Positions 26,510-36,139 of a stretch of DNA of 64,000 bases are shown here, piece by piece. Origin of the DNA: G963663735 sp963663735 (GTDB taxonomy: Bacteria > Acidobacteriota > UBA6911 > RPQK01 > JAPXNP01); contig CAXXHN010000002.1 in the NCBI GenBank assembly GCA_963663735.2, forward strand, positions 434,001 to 498,000, in the 5' to 3' direction. The position numbers and the translations under genes are program-made. How positions within the stretch are numbered: the first letter of the stretch is position 1; every line of letters starts with the position of its first letter. Below the pieces are notes generated by a model. That model was not told the origin of the DNA. It did not search any database and saw only the letters and a list, made by a program, of their open reading frames with translations.

Positions 26510-27295
26510 ATGCTTTTAGTAATTGATGCCGGAAACAGTAATATAGTGCTTGGCGTATTCGAAGGTGAGAAACTGCTTCATTCCTGGAGAGTTTCAACCC
26601 ATAGAAGTAACCGGACCGGTGATGAGTTCGCGGCACTGCTTCATCAACTGCTGGGACTGGAAGGAATTCCGGTTTCAGCCCTGGATGGAGCAGCTGTCTG
26701 CTCAGTGGTTCCGACGCTTAATGACGATATCAAAGCCATGTGCCTGCGGCATTTTACCCTGCAGCCGTTGTTTATTGATCCCAAGGACCAGTTTTTTATT
26801 CCGCTGAACTACTATCCTCCTGAAGATGTGGGGGCTGACAGGATTGTTAATGCTGTTGCCGCCCTGGAACTGTACCGCAGTCCTGCAATAGTGGTGGATT
26901 TCGGAACAGCTACCACCTTTGATGTTGTTTCAGCCAAAGGAGAGTATGAGGGAGGACTGATTTTCCCGGGAATAGGGATTTCTTCGGAAGCCCTGTTTTC
27001 AAGGACCGCAAAACTTCCAAGAGTTGAGTTCCATAAACCCCGGAAGATTGTGGGCCAGTCCACAGAAGAGAGTATACAGTCAGGACTCTATTTCGGGTAT
27101 GTCAACCTCATAGAGGGTATCCTCAGGCAGCTTAAGGAGGAGGTTCCTGGGGCCATAGTCATTTCCACCGGAGGATTTGCCGGGATGATCGGCAGTGAAA
27201 ATCCAGGATTGTTTGATTTTATTGAAGAAGACCTGACTGTAAAGGGCCTGAAGATTTGTTACGACCGGTTTAAGCAGAATGAACTGGGGCGGTAA
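26510..27295 (+). CDS. coaX: type III pantothenate kinase
   Basis: A 261-residue kinase for the first step of coenzyme A synthesis. It opens with the phosphate-binding DAGNSNIVLGVFEG. It also has the THRSNRTGDE segment, VGADRIVNAVAA, DFGTATTFDVV and GGLIFPGIGIS, all hallmarks of CoaX. The stop codon overlaps the ATG of the next gene by one base (TAATG), so the pair is translationally coupled. Confidence 0.95.
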   Translation: MLLVIDAGNSNIVLGVFEGEKLLHSWRVSTHRSNRTGDEFAALLHQLLGLEGIPVSALDGAAVCSVVPTLNDDIKAMCLRHFTLQPLFIDPKDQFFIPLNYYPPEDVGADRIVNAVAALELYRSPAIVVDFGTATTFDVVSAKGEYEGGLIFPGIGISSEALFSRTAKLPRVEFHKPRKIVGQSTEESIQSGLYFGYVNLIEGILRQLKEEVPGAIVISTGGFAGMIGSENPGLFDFIEEDLTVKGLKICYDRFKQNELGR

Positions 27296-27978
27296 TGCCG
27301 ATAGATTATTTCAGTTATTTTTCGGATGTTGAGGAATACTTCGTACAGAAAAGGGGGAAAAACCTGCTGGTTTCTCCCCTGGACTGGAATCTAATTGAAA
27401 CCTGGAAAGAGCAGGGCATTCCCCTCCATATAGTGCTGAGAGGCATTGACCGCAGCTTTGAAAACCTCCAGAAACAGGGGAGGAAAAGCAATCCCACGAC
27501 ACTTTCTTACTGCCATGGAGCTGTCATGGAAGCATGGCAGGAATTCCAGGAGTCCAGGATTGGAAAGAGTGTTGAAAAGGAAGAGGCGCACGCCCTTGAT
27601 GACCTGGAGAAAGTAAAAATTCTTAAGATGCTGGAAGGACTGTCAAGATCGCTGGGTGAAATTGAAGTGGCCTCTGACATCAGCCCTGTTGTATCGAGAC
27701 TGGAACAGCTTTATTGTGAACTGGCAAGAGCTGAATCCTGGAATCCATCAGAACTTGAGCGTGAACTGGGGTCGGTTTCCGGCAACCTCGCGGATATCCT
27801 CAAGGAAGACCTGGATGCTGGAATCCTTGAGAATCTTGAAAAAGAGATTAAATCTTCCCTGAAACTGTATAAAAAAAGAATCTCTACTGAAATCTACCGG
27901 CAGCTGTTTGATAAGCAGTTCAAACAGAGGATTCTGGACCTGTTCGGGCTGCCTGAGTTTTCCCTGATGAGTTTATAG
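27295..27978 (+). CDS. conserved-looking protein of unknown function coupled to coaX
   Basis: A 227-residue soluble protein I do not recognise. The N-terminal ~75 residues contain YFVQKRGKNLLVSPLDWNLI, followed by EQGIPLHIVLRGIDRSFEN, which look like a compact folded motif. The rest is helical and acidic, with a possible coiled coil near residues 155-200. It has no signal peptide or membrane segment. Its start overlaps the coaX stop (TAATG), so it is made with CoaX. No function is claimed. Confidence 0.6.
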   Translation: MPIDYFSYFSDVEEYFVQKRGKNLLVSPLDWNLIETWKEQGIPLHIVLRGIDRSFENLQKQGRKSNPTTLSYCHGAVMEAWQEFQESRIGKSVEKEEAHALDDLEKVKILKMLEGLSRSLGEIEVASDISPVVSRLEQLYCELARAESWNPSELERELGSVSGNLADILKEDLDAGILENLEKEIKSSLKLYKKRISTEIYRQLFDKQFKQRILDLFGLPEFSLMSL

Positions 27979-27990
27979 AGTCAGCGGAAA

Positions 27991-29742
27991 TCAGTCCTTT
28001 CCATACCTCTGTTCTACCAGCCTGGCTGCCTCCGCCTGTCCTTGCTTGGCTGCCTTCCGGATCAAGGCCCATCCATCCCTGGTGTTGCCGATCTGGTTGT
28101 AGATAGAGCCTAGCTGGAAGAGATAGTCAGGATCATTTGACCTGGAAATGAGGATTTTCATCTCAGCTACAGCATCATCATATTTCCATTCATTCATGAG
28201 GCTGTATGCCAGGCTGCTCCTGGCCCAGTCTTCTCCCGGCGCCAGTTTCAGCCCCTGCCTTAAATGATTGACGGAGCTTCCATATTCACCATTCATCATC
28301 TCGTCATAACCCAGGTTCAGGAGATACTGGGGATTTGTTGGGTCCAGTTTGACCAGTTTTCTGAAAACGGCAATGGATTCGGTCCTGCGTCCCTTCTCTG
28401 AAAGGTTCCTGGCATAGTCGAATTCAACATCCTGTATGGCTGCCTCAATATTAGGGTTCCCTGGAGTGACTTTCAGCCCTTTCTGCAAAAATGAGCGGGC
28501 TTCGCTGAATTTCCCCTGGCCGCTCAGGCTTTGGCTGAGCGGGATCAAGACCATGGGATCAAATGGATTATCAACGATGATTTTCCTGAGTATGGTTTCG
28601 GCCCCAACCCAGTTTTTGCCCCGGATCATCATAATAGCCCTGATCAATTGACCGGTTTCGGTGATGGATGTATCGCCTGCTATTGCAAAAGCCTGGTCAT
28701 ACAACCCTTCATCCAGCAGCAGCCTGGCAGCCAGCCCACTGACCCGTAAATCATCCGGAAAAACCTGCAGATAATTCTTGTAAATTGCTGCTGCTTCAAA
28801 TTTTTTACCTTCTTCGACATAAAGCCTTGCCAGCAGGCGAGCCCCTTTCAGGTATCCGGGTGAATCAGCCAGCATCAGTTCCAGGCCATGGATGGCTTCA
28901 GTTCTGTTTCCGGACAGAAGAGTTTGTTTTAGCGACCTGAACGGCGCCTCATTCCGGGACAACCCGTCATAAAGTTCCCTTGCTGATTGTGCCTGTTCCC
29001 GGTTCCCGAGGCATGAGAAGGCTGATGCCTGTAAATTGAGGGTTTCAGGTTTTCCTGGGTCAATACTGGCGGATGTTTCCAGGTAGGCGAGGGCGTCAGT
29101 GCAGGAGTTGCCTGCCAGTGAGTTCCGGGCCAGTTCTGACAGGATGGAGGGATCTGACGAGAACTCGGGATATAATGAACGAAATTCTGGTGGCGGCAGT
29201 GACTTTCCGGAAGTAATCAGGTCAAGGAGGGATTTGAATTTTCTGAATTCCTCCTGCTTTCCCTCGTTATCGGAGAGCTCGGTCAGGGATGACAGGAGGT
29301 CCAGAGCCTCTTTTCTTTCTTGGGGTTCACCTGAGCGGAAGAGATGGCGGGCCAGCCTGTAGCTTATGTTTTTGTTCTCCTGGTTAAAAGAAGCTACTTT
29401 CCTGTAGAGCTCAAACCCGGCCCTGGAATAGTCACTTTTCAAGTCAATAAGCATATCCGCGAATTCCAGCAGATTCCCGCAATCCTTCCGGGCCTGGTCA
29501 GGGGTGGGAGCCAGAAGGTGCAGTTCGCCAGGATCTGGATTATTTCCGATAAACTGGAAAAATGGATTATCAGGGTAATCGTTTCGGGCGAGGACCGACA
29601 TAATCAGGGATTCATTGATTCTTTCATCCCTGAGGTATTTGAATATCTGGGTCCTGTACTCATCGGGGCTTTGGGAATGAACCGGAATTCCCAAACTGGC
29701 TGCTGCCAGCAAAAACAGAAAGCAGCGTACTATTTTTACCAT
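27991..29742 (-). CDS. secreted tetratricopeptide-repeat protein
   Basis: A 583-residue protein with a signal peptide (FLFLLAAASLGIPVHSQ). It has many TPR-like helical pairs, most obvious in the C-terminal half: PFDPMVLIPLSQSLSGQGKF, LDPTNPQYLLNLGYDEM, LAPGEDWARSSLAYSLM and DYLFQLGSIYNQIG. Such proteins act as protein-protein scaffolds in the periplasm or at the outer membrane; no partner is obvious here. It is convergent with the coaX-linked gene, only 12 bases away. Confidence 0.75.
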   Translation of the reverse strand: MVKIVRCFLFLLAAASLGIPVHSQSPDEYRTQIFKYLRDERINESLIMSVLARNDYPDNPFFQFIGNNPDPGELHLLAPTPDQARKDCGNLLEFADMLIDLKSDYSRAGFELYRKVASFNQENKNISYRLARHLFRSGEPQERKEALDLLSSLTELSDNEGKQEEFRKFKSLLDLITSGKSLPPPEFRSLYPEFSSDPSILSELARNSLAGNSCTDALAYLETSASIDPGKPETLNLQASAFSCLGNREQAQSARELYDGLSRNEAPFRSLKQTLLSGNRTEAIHGLELMLADSPGYLKGARLLARLYVEEGKKFEAAAIYKNYLQVFPDDLRVSGLAARLLLDEGLYDQAFAIAGDTSITETGQLIRAIMMIRGKNWVGAETILRKIIVDNPFDPMVLIPLSQSLSGQGKFSEARSFLQKGLKVTPGNPNIEAAIQDVEFDYARNLSEKGRRTESIAVFRKLVKLDPTNPQYLLNLGYDEMMNGEYGSSVNHLRQGLKLAPGEDWARSSLAYSLMNEWKYDDAVAEMKILISRSNDPDYLFQLGSIYNQIGNTRDGWALIRKAAKQGQAEAARLVEQRYGKD

Positions 29743-30014
29743 ATATTCATTTTAAAGGATTAAAACGATTACTCAAGAACAGTTTTGCCGCAATGTGACC
29801 TGATAAACTCCCACTTCACCGTTATCACTTCCGCTGCCTGTGCCGACCTTCCAGGGCTGCGAATTTCCTTTGGCCTGACATTTTCCCAGGGTTCGCTGCC
29901 GCTCACCCTGGTCTACTTGATGCCGTCCCTTCCAGAGTGATACAGAGGAGATTCGGTGGTTCAATCCAGATTCCGCAATCGTTTATTGACGGGGCTTTTT
30001 GGCCGGGGCCGGGA
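29743..30014. other. intergenic region with palindromic repeat
   Basis: No gene is seen. Positions 29886-29935 carry the second copy of the CCCAGGGTTCGCT...ACCCTGGTCTA element. Confidence 0.5.
29886..29935. repeat. CCCAGGGTTCGCT / ACCCTGG repeat, copy 2
   Basis: The segment reads cccagggttcgctgccgctc then accctggtctacttgatgcc. It shares arms, the TTCGCTNCCGCTCA centre and the CTA after the right arm with the copy at 3573-3630. Confidence 0.5.
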
Positions 30015-30449
30015 TTAGCCTCCTGCCTCCAGAGATATTTCCCTGGAGTCGTCAGGCAGTACTCTGATGGTAATAAGCAGGAAGTCTTTAACTGGTATCC
30101 GCAGTTTCTCCGACCACTCAATAACCACGTTGGAGCCTTCACCCAGGATTTCATCAAGTCCGATGGAGTACTGTTCTTTGCTTTGATCCAGCCGGTAGAG
30201 ATCTATGTGGTACAGGGTACCCGACGCAGTTTCATACTGGTTTACAAGGCTGAAGGTAGGGCTGTGCACCAGGGAAAGGTCCTGCAGGCCGAGGGCTGAA
30301 CAGAAACCCCTGGTGAGTACGGTTTTCCCGGCTCCCAGGTCGCCCCGGAGCAATACAGTCATTGGGGTGGCCCATTGAGATGCTATTTTTTCTCCCGCCT
30401 GGAAGGTTTCTTCTTCAGATCTTGTTATGTAGGTTCTTTTGTTAGCCAT
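30015..30449 (-). CDS. tsaE: tRNA threonylcarbamoyladenosine synthesis ATPase TsaE
   Basis: A 144-residue P-loop ATPase of normal length. It has the Walker A GDLGAGKT (residues 36-43), the VHSPTFSLVNQYE segment and the HIDLYRLDQ motif, ending with VVIEWSEKL. With TsaB and TsaD it makes the t6A37 modification of ANN-decoding tRNAs; those partners are not in this window. It is downstream of nnrED on the same strand, a frequent pairing. Confidence 0.94.
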   Translation of the reverse strand: MANKRTYITRSEEETFQAGEKIASQWATPMTVLLRGDLGAGKTVLTRGFCSALGLQDLSLVHSPTFSLVNQYETASGTLYHIDLYRLDQSKEQYSIGLDEILGEGSNVVIEWSEKLRIPVKDFLLITIRVLPDDSREISLEAGG

Positions 30450-30544
30450 GTTTTATCGGATATGCAATTCTGTTGAAAATTGAGATATAAGCGGGATCCA
30501 GGTTGATTCTATACCATATGTCCTGCGTCTGATCCAGCTAGTTG

Positions 30545-32140
30545 TTATATTGATTCTTCCAGGTATTCATAAGCTGCCGGAATAGAGTCGATAACATCTC
30601 CCGCTGTCAACGCTTCGAAACCAAGTTCGACGGCCGCGATATCTCCGGCAATGCCATGCAATCCTACCCCCAGGCAGACTGCATCAGTTACGCCCCGCGG
30701 GTCTGTAAGCAGCCCGGCGGCTGAATATTGCCCCATGACAGAAGTGAGTATGCCGGTCAGGACATCCCCCATGCCAGCTGTGGCCATTCCCGGGTTGCCG
30801 AATGGCGAAACGATTACTGAGCCGTCCGGTGCGGCGATGATGATCCTGAAATCCTTGAGTACCAGCCATACCTCGAACTCTTTGGCAAAAGATGAAGCCG
30901 TACCGATCGGGTCGTCCAGGATAACCTCGCGGTCCAGCCCGGACAGCCTGGCAAATTCACCGGGATGCGGGGTCAGGACCAGGGGAGGTTTGTCAACGTT
31001 CAGCAGTAAATCGGTATCCTGGGCAATGGCATTCAGGGCATCCGCATCAATGACAGCAGGAGTTTTAAGGCGGCGGATCAGTTCATATACGACCTCAGCC
31101 GTTTCAGGATGGGTGGTCAATCCGGGACCAATGCCAACTGAATCCCTGTTAACCCCGAGCAGGGCAATGGGATCAGCGGCTCCCAGGCTGAAGGACCCGG
31201 TGTCTGTTTCAGCAAAACCCTCTGTCATTATTTCAGGGATCTGGCAGGATACCCTGTCCTGGATGCCAAGAGGAAGGAAGGAAGTGACCAGGCCTGAACC
31301 GGTTCTCATGGCGGCCCTTGCCGCCAGCACGGCAGCGCCTGACTTTCCCCTGCTTCCGGCGATTAACGCTACGTGTCCATAACTTCCCTTGTAGCTGGAG
31401 GAGTCCCTGTCCAAGGTTAATCCGGCCAGCATTGCTTCAGACAGCAGCTGAGGGGCGCTCCTGGAGGCTTCCAGGGACAGGAGAAACTCTTCAGGGGTTC
31501 CGATTGGCACTATCGACAATTCACCGATACAGGAGACCTGACGGCTCAGAATATGGGCGATTTTAGGGGCGCTGAAGGTTACCGTGGCATCAGCTTCAAC
31601 AGCGAGAGGTGAGGCCGCAACCTGGTCTGAAAATATTCCTGAAGGGATATCAACCGAAAGAATGAAACAGTCGAATGTGTTGATATCTTCAACAACGGCG
31701 GCATAAAGCCCTTCCAACGGCTTATCAATGCCGGTTCCCAGAATGGCATCCACAATAATGTCATTCTCTTCAAGTTCCTCCACAAATTCCAGCCACTCAT
31801 CTTCACAGGTGATTTCCAGCAGAGGGATATCCATGTTTTCCAGGATATTGAGGTTTACGGAAGCGTCTCCGGACACATCCGCAGCCTTAGCCAGTAAAAT
31901 CACTTCCGGGAAACTGCCGCGCATGGCAAGCTGGCGTGCCAGGACCATTCCGTCTCCGCCATTATTGCCTTTTCCGCAGATAATGGTTATTTTTTGTTCG
32001 TCCAGGTCTTCGAATTCCCTTTCCAGGAAATTATAGAGCTGAATTCCGGCATTCTCCATCAGGATAATTCCGGGGATGCCGGTTTCCTCTATCGTGTCTC
32101 TGTCCAGGGCCCTCATCTGTGCTGATGTTAAAATGTTCAT
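30545..32140 (-). CDS. nnr: bifunctional NAD(P)HX epimerase / dehydratase
   Basis: A repair enzyme for hydrated NAD(P)H. I chose the ATG at 32140, which has GGAG nine bases upstream; a TTG five codons earlier is less likely. The N-terminal epimerase domain has ILMENAG, IICGKGNNGGDGMVLARQL and DAILGTG. The C-terminal ADP/ATP-dependent dehydratase domain begins near residue 240 (SYGHVALIAGSRGKSGAAVLA in pattern). It contains VIDADALNAI, VLTPHPGEFARL and GMATAGMGDVLTGI. Both domains look intact at 531 residues. Confidence 0.95.
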   Translation of the reverse strand: MNILTSAQMRALDRDTIEETGIPGIILMENAGIQLYNFLEREFEDLDEQKITIICGKGNNGGDGMVLARQLAMRGSFPEVILLAKAADVSGDASVNLNILENMDIPLLEITCEDEWLEFVEELEENDIIVDAILGTGIDKPLEGLYAAVVEDINTFDCFILSVDIPSGIFSDQVAASPLAVEADATVTFSAPKIAHILSRQVSCIGELSIVPIGTPEEFLLSLEASRSAPQLLSEAMLAGLTLDRDSSSYKGSYGHVALIAGSRGKSGAAVLAARAAMRTGSGLVTSFLPLGIQDRVSCQIPEIMTEGFAETDTGSFSLGAADPIALLGVNRDSVGIGPGLTTHPETAEVVYELIRRLKTPAVIDADALNAIAQDTDLLLNVDKPPLVLTPHPGEFARLSGLDREVILDDPIGTASSFAKEFEVWLVLKDFRIIIAAPDGSVIVSPFGNPGMATAGMGDVLTGILTSVMGQYSAAGLLTDPRGVTDAVCLGVGLHGIAGDIAAVELGFEALTAGDVIDSIPAAYEYLEESI

Positions 32141-32335
32141 GACTGAAAACTCCAATATTTTTGAAACATTTTTATCTGGAACGTAGTCTATACTAGTGTA
32201 AAGATACTTGAAAATTCTGCATAAATATATAGCATGAACTGAGTTTGGTTTCCCGGTTTGAAGGAAGCTGACTCCTACATGATTTTACATAAAGATGTTG
32301 CTGACCGGTGTAGAATTGGATATCAAGGAAACGGG

Positions 32336-33352
32336 GTGTCAACAATGAGATATAAAAAGAAATCGTTAATATACCTGCTGGCTTTCAGCCTGTTTTTTTC
32401 CGGATATGCCCTGGGAGGCCGTAAACATGCTGATATCGAAGATATTGGCAACAGGGATATAAACGGGCTGGTGGCCCTGATTTTCCCTAATTTTGTATCC
32501 CTGGAAAAAGAAATCCAGATCGGTGCCCAGTATGCCCAGTATTTTGAACAGTCGGCGCGCCTGGTGGAAGATCCTGTTGTTACCGGATATATTGACCGGC
32601 TGGGACAGAAGATAGTAAAAAATTCTGATGCCAAAGTCCCGTTTGTAATTAAGGTCGTAGACACTGATGAAGTGAACGCCTTCGCGCTTCCCGGCGGATA
32701 TTTTTATGTGAATAAGGGGCTGATAATCGAAGCAGAGACCGAATCAGAGCTGGCCGGTGTAATGGCCCATGAGATTTCTCACGTGACCGCCCGCCACGCA
32801 ACTGAACGTATGACAAAAGCCCAGCTACTTCAGTTTGCCTCCCTTCCCGCGCTTTTTGTGGGAGGCGGATACTTCACCCAGATGGCCATCTACAACGGGC
32901 TCGGCCTCGGGATGTCGCTGGCTGTGCTGGGCATAACAAGAAAATCTGAAGAAGAGGCGGACCAGCTCGGAACCCAGTATCTTTGGAATTCAGGTTATGA
33001 CCCGGACGGATATCTGACGTTTTTTCAAAAAATACAGGCAAAGGAAAAAGAGAAACCCGGAAAATTTGCCGGATTTTTCAGGACCCACCCGGCGGTTGAA
33101 GACAGGGTGGAAAGGGTTACGGAGGAAATCAGTTACCTGCCTGTCGGAGAAGAAACAATTGTAACCACCTCTGAATTCCAGAAGGTCAAGCAGAGGCTGA
33201 TTGCCATTGATAACAAGCTGATGGCAGCTGTTTCAGGTGACGAGGGAGAAGGGACAAAAAGGCCTTCCCTGAAGCGCAAAACCAACACTGACCGTTCAGA
33301 AAGAGACGAGCCAGAGGCCAAGAGCAACAGACCTACACTCAAAAGGCCCTGA
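32336..33352 (+). CDS. M48 family metalloprotease, exported (BepA/LoiP-like)
   Basis: A zinc protease with a signal peptide (SLIYLLAFSLFFSGYALGG). I favour the GTG at 32336, six bases after AAGGA; the ATG at 32345 is an alternative, and an upstream ATG at 32258 would bury the signal peptide. The catalytic motif is HEISH (GVMAHEISHVTARH), with the third zinc ligand in EEADQLG. The FFRTHPAVEDRVERV signature follows. The C-terminal ~45 residues are charged and low-complexity. It lacks the TPR domain of BepA. Likely role: quality control of envelope proteins. Confidence 0.88.
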   Translation: MSTMRYKKKSLIYLLAFSLFFSGYALGGRKHADIEDIGNRDINGLVALIFPNFVSLEKEIQIGAQYAQYFEQSARLVEDPVVTGYIDRLGQKIVKNSDAKVPFVIKVVDTDEVNAFALPGGYFYVNKGLIIEAETESELAGVMAHEISHVTARHATERMTKAQLLQFASLPALFVGGGYFTQMAIYNGLGLGMSLAVLGITRKSEEEADQLGTQYLWNSGYDPDGYLTFFQKIQAKEKEKPGKFAGFFRTHPAVEDRVERVTEEISYLPVGEETIVTTSEFQKVKQRLIAIDNKLMAAVSGDEGEGTKRPSLKRKTNTDRSERDEPEAKSNRPTLKRP

Positions 33353-33379
33353 TTGCCTGCTTCTTTCCAGGTGTTTTTT

Positions 33380-33413
33380 AAAAGCCCTTCACTCTGGGCG
33401 GTGTAGGGCTTTT
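33380..33413. terminator. hairpin terminator after the M48 protease gene
   Basis: AAAAGCCCTTCAC pairs with GTGTAGGGCTTTT (13 bp with one mismatch) around an 8-base loop. T and A tracts at the ends make it work in either direction. Confidence 0.75.
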
Positions 33414-33485
33414 GTGCCTGCCTCAACGCGTAATGTTACTGTCTGTTTACCCCGCGGCACTGATGTGAAATAATTCTCCTCAATT

Positions 33486-34972
33486 ATGATCAGACTGGAT
33501 AATTTGTATAGCGGCCTGTCCGCGAGCCTGGAAAGGCTTTCCCGGGACCAGGAAAGACTCAGGCGTTCGCGGATGATTGTGGACAGGGCCCTTGAAAAGG
33601 GTGAGACTCATTACGGTATTAACACTGGATTCGGTGTGCTGGCCCGGAAAAAATTCCCCCGGATCAGGTGGAAAAACTGCAGAGGAACTTGCTTTTAAGC
33701 CATGCCGTTGGTGTTGGGGACCCGATTCCCAGGGCAATTACCAGGCTGATGCTTGACATCAAGATTCATTCCCTGGGCCTGGGGTTTTCCGGGGTATCTT
33801 TGGCAACCTTTAACCGGCTCCTCGAGTTTTCCCGGAATAATCTTGTTCCCCAGGTCCCTTCCCGGGGCAGCGTGGGAGCTTCAGGCGACCTGGTTCCGCT
33901 GGCCCACATGTCCCTGCCCCTGATTGGAAAAGGTTTCTTCTGGAATGAAGATGGGACGGGCAGGGAGCCGGCTGACCGCGTTTTGGAGCGTCACGGGATT
34001 AAACCCCTGGTCCTGCAGGCCAAAGATGGACTTTCGCTGATTAATGGCACCCAGTTAATGTCCGGATACGGCGCCTGGGTACTGGAAAGATCATTGAGGC
34101 TGCTTCGCACAGCTGATATAGCGGGTGCCATGAGCCTTGAGGCCCTGCAGGGTTCAGTCAAACCATTTGATGCAAGGATTCAGGAAGTACGTTCTCATCC
34201 CGGCCAGCTGGAAACCGCGGCCAACATAAGGAGCCTTCTCGAGGGAAGCCAGATTATGTTTTCACATCGTGACTGCAGCAAGGTACAGGATCCTTACAGC
34301 CTTCGCTGCATACCACAGGTCCATGGGGCATCCAGGGACGCTTTGTTTTATTCCTGCTCGGTTGTGGAAAGGGAGATAAATTCCGCGACTGATAATCCAC
34401 TGGTGTTCGAAAACGGAGACATAATCAGCGGGGGAAATTTCCATGGACAACCCCTGGCGCTTGCCCTTGATTTCGCGGCCATAGCCCTGGCTGAACTGGC
34501 CGGAATCTCAGAGCGAAGAACCTATTTGCTCCTGGATGGGACCAATGGCCTGCCTTCATTACTGATGAAGGACACCGGGATCAACTCCGGATTCATGATC
34601 CCCCAGTATACCGCCGCTGCCCTGGTATCTGAGAACAAGGTGCTCTGCCACCCTGCATCAGTTGACTCCATCCCTACCAGCCTCGGCCAGGAGGATCACC
34701 AGTCCATGGGCAGCGTAAGCGCCCTTAAACTGTACCAGGTATACAGCAACGTGAGAAATGTGCTGGCCATAGAGCTGCTTGCCGCTTCCCAGGCACTTGA
34801 TTTCAGGAAGCCCCTGAAACCTGGGCGTGGTGTGGAAATCGCCCATGAATATGTCAGGTCTCTGGTTCCTCACCGGGATGTGGATGACTCCTTCATCGAG
34901 GATATGGAATCCATATTTAATCTGGTGGATTCCCGGGATTTTGTTGAAACTGTAAACAGGATCAATAGCTGA
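33486..34972 (+). pseudogene. hutH: histidine ammonia-lyase family gene with a -1 frameshift
   Basis: The gene would encode a ~495-residue aromatic amino-acid lyase, but it is split over two frames. The first frame gives the N-terminus with GETHYGINTGFGVLARKK and then runs out. The second frame continues with EKLQRNLLLSHAVG, the ASG triad that forms the MIO cofactor (GSVGASGDLVP), and the HAL-type SLGQEDHQSMG. Adding one A to the A6 run at 33648-33653 restores a continuous protein (KKIPPDQVEKL). Everything else looks functional. This is either an assembly or sequencing indel, a recent mutation, or ribosomal frameshifting. No other hut genes are next to it, so histidine as substrate is inferred from family features only. 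Confidence 0.85.
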
Positions 34973-35024
34973 AGGTTTGGCTGCCAAAACCAAACTGTTG
35001 TTCCTCAACCAAGTCTGGAGAAAT

Positions 35025-35783
35025 ATGAAGTTAAAAGATAAAGTGGCTGTCATAACTGGTGGTACAAGCGGAATGGGAAAAGCAATTGCCAGGCTTTTCT
35101 GCAGCGAGGGAGCATCTGTGGTGATTTCAGGACGTAACCGGGAACGGGGAGAGGAAATTGCCGGGGAACTTAATGCTTCCGGAAGCAGGGCCGTTTTTGT
35201 GGGTGGAGACGTGGGCAAGCTGGAAACAAACCGTTTGATCATTGAGACAGCAAAAGAAAAGCTGGGAGGAGTTGATATCCTGGTCCCATGTGCCGGGATC
35301 CTGGGACTTGGGACCATAACCAGTATTACCCCGGAAGAATGGCAAGATGCCATGGACAGCAACCTTAACAGCGTTTACTACCTCTTGCATCTTGGAATCC
35401 CTGAATTGCAGAAACGCGGGAAGGGCACTATTGTCGCCATTGGTTCCATCGCGGCTTACCGGGGTTTTCCGGGGCATGCCGCCTATTGCGCTTCCAAGGG
35501 TGCCCTGGTGCCCCTGATAAGGCAGGTTGCCATGGACTACGCCCCCGAAATAAGGGCCAATATTCTTTGCCCTGGTCCGGTTGATACTCCTCTCCTGTGG
35601 TTTTCAGCCAGAGCTTTCCCTGATCCTTCCCAGGCGGTTTCAGATGTGGCTGAACGCACTCCAATGAAGAGGCTGGGAACACCTGAGGATATTGCCAGGG
35701 CCGCCTTGTTCCTGGCTTGTGATGACTCTGCCTGGATTGATGGAACCGCGCTCAATATCGACGGAGGAGTGATGGTTAACTGA
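35025..35783 (+). CDS. SDR family NAD(P)-dependent oxidoreductase
   Basis: A 252-residue classical short-chain dehydrogenase. The ATG at 35025 follows TGGAG and puts the Rossmann motif TGGTSGMGKAIA near residue 13; a longer frame from 34977 lacks support. It also has PCAGILG (NAG-like position, here CAG), the active-site Ser in AIGSIAAYRG, YxxxK in AAYCASKGAL, and the C-terminal GTPEDIARAALFLACDDSAW and IDGGVMVN segments. The substrate cannot be told. It starts about 50 bases after the ammonia-lyase gene on the same strand, so the two may be cotranscribed. Confidence 0.88.
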   Translation: MKLKDKVAVITGGTSGMGKAIARLFCSEGASVVISGRNRERGEEIAGELNASGSRAVFVGGDVGKLETNRLIIETAKEKLGGVDILVPCAGILGLGTITSITPEEWQDAMDSNLNSVYYLLHLGIPELQKRGKGTIVAIGSIAAYRGFPGHAAYCASKGALVPLIRQVAMDYAPEIRANILCPGPVDTPLLWFSARAFPDPSQAVSDVAERTPMKRLGTPEDIARAALFLACDDSAWIDGTALNIDGGVMVN

Positions 35784-36139
35784 GAGAAACAGTTGCAGCT
35801 TGCAAGTGTCGCGGGTTCCAGATAAAAACGGTGAAGATTCTATGACTTTTGAGGTTTGAGGACAATTTCCAGAGTGTTTTTCAATAAATCCTGAGTTCCC
35901 CATTTTGTCCGCCTGGTCTCCACTAAGTCCATTTGGTCCAATCCGTCCATTTCAAAGTTAAATGCGACTGCGGCAACGGATAAATAGCCCGATATCGATA
36001 CCGATTCCGACGCCGGTTAAAACCCGAGACGACGAAGCGGATAACGGAAAAGTGAGAATTTCGAAGTTGGAACTGCGATTGGGAGATGAATTTCGGATTT
36101 AGGGTTTCGTGCCTGGGAGATTCCGCCGCAGGCGGAGTG
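35784..36139. other. intergenic region with low-complexity repeats
   Basis: No gene is seen. It holds imperfect GTCCATTTGGTCCAATCCGTCCATTT repeats around 35928-35953 and a CGATATCGATACCGATTCCGACG run (35992-36014). A small TCCGCCGCAGGCGGA hairpin near 36122 lies just beyond the tRNA-Val 3' end and may end its transcription. Confidence 0.5.

Noticed and set aside
30651..31382. Long frame opposite nnrED (243 codons)
   Set aside because: It is a Ser/Pro/Arg-rich shadow of a well-supported gene. The same applies to frames opposite the VWFA genes, the S41 protease gene and dnaX.
32258..32335. Upstream ATG for the M48 protease
   Set aside because: It would place about 26 residues before a clear signal peptide and has a worse ribosome-binding site than the GTG at 32336.
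33486..35783. hut operon
   Set aside because: Only the lyase-family gene is present. The SDR next to it is not a Hut enzyme, and no hutU, hutI or hutG is seen.
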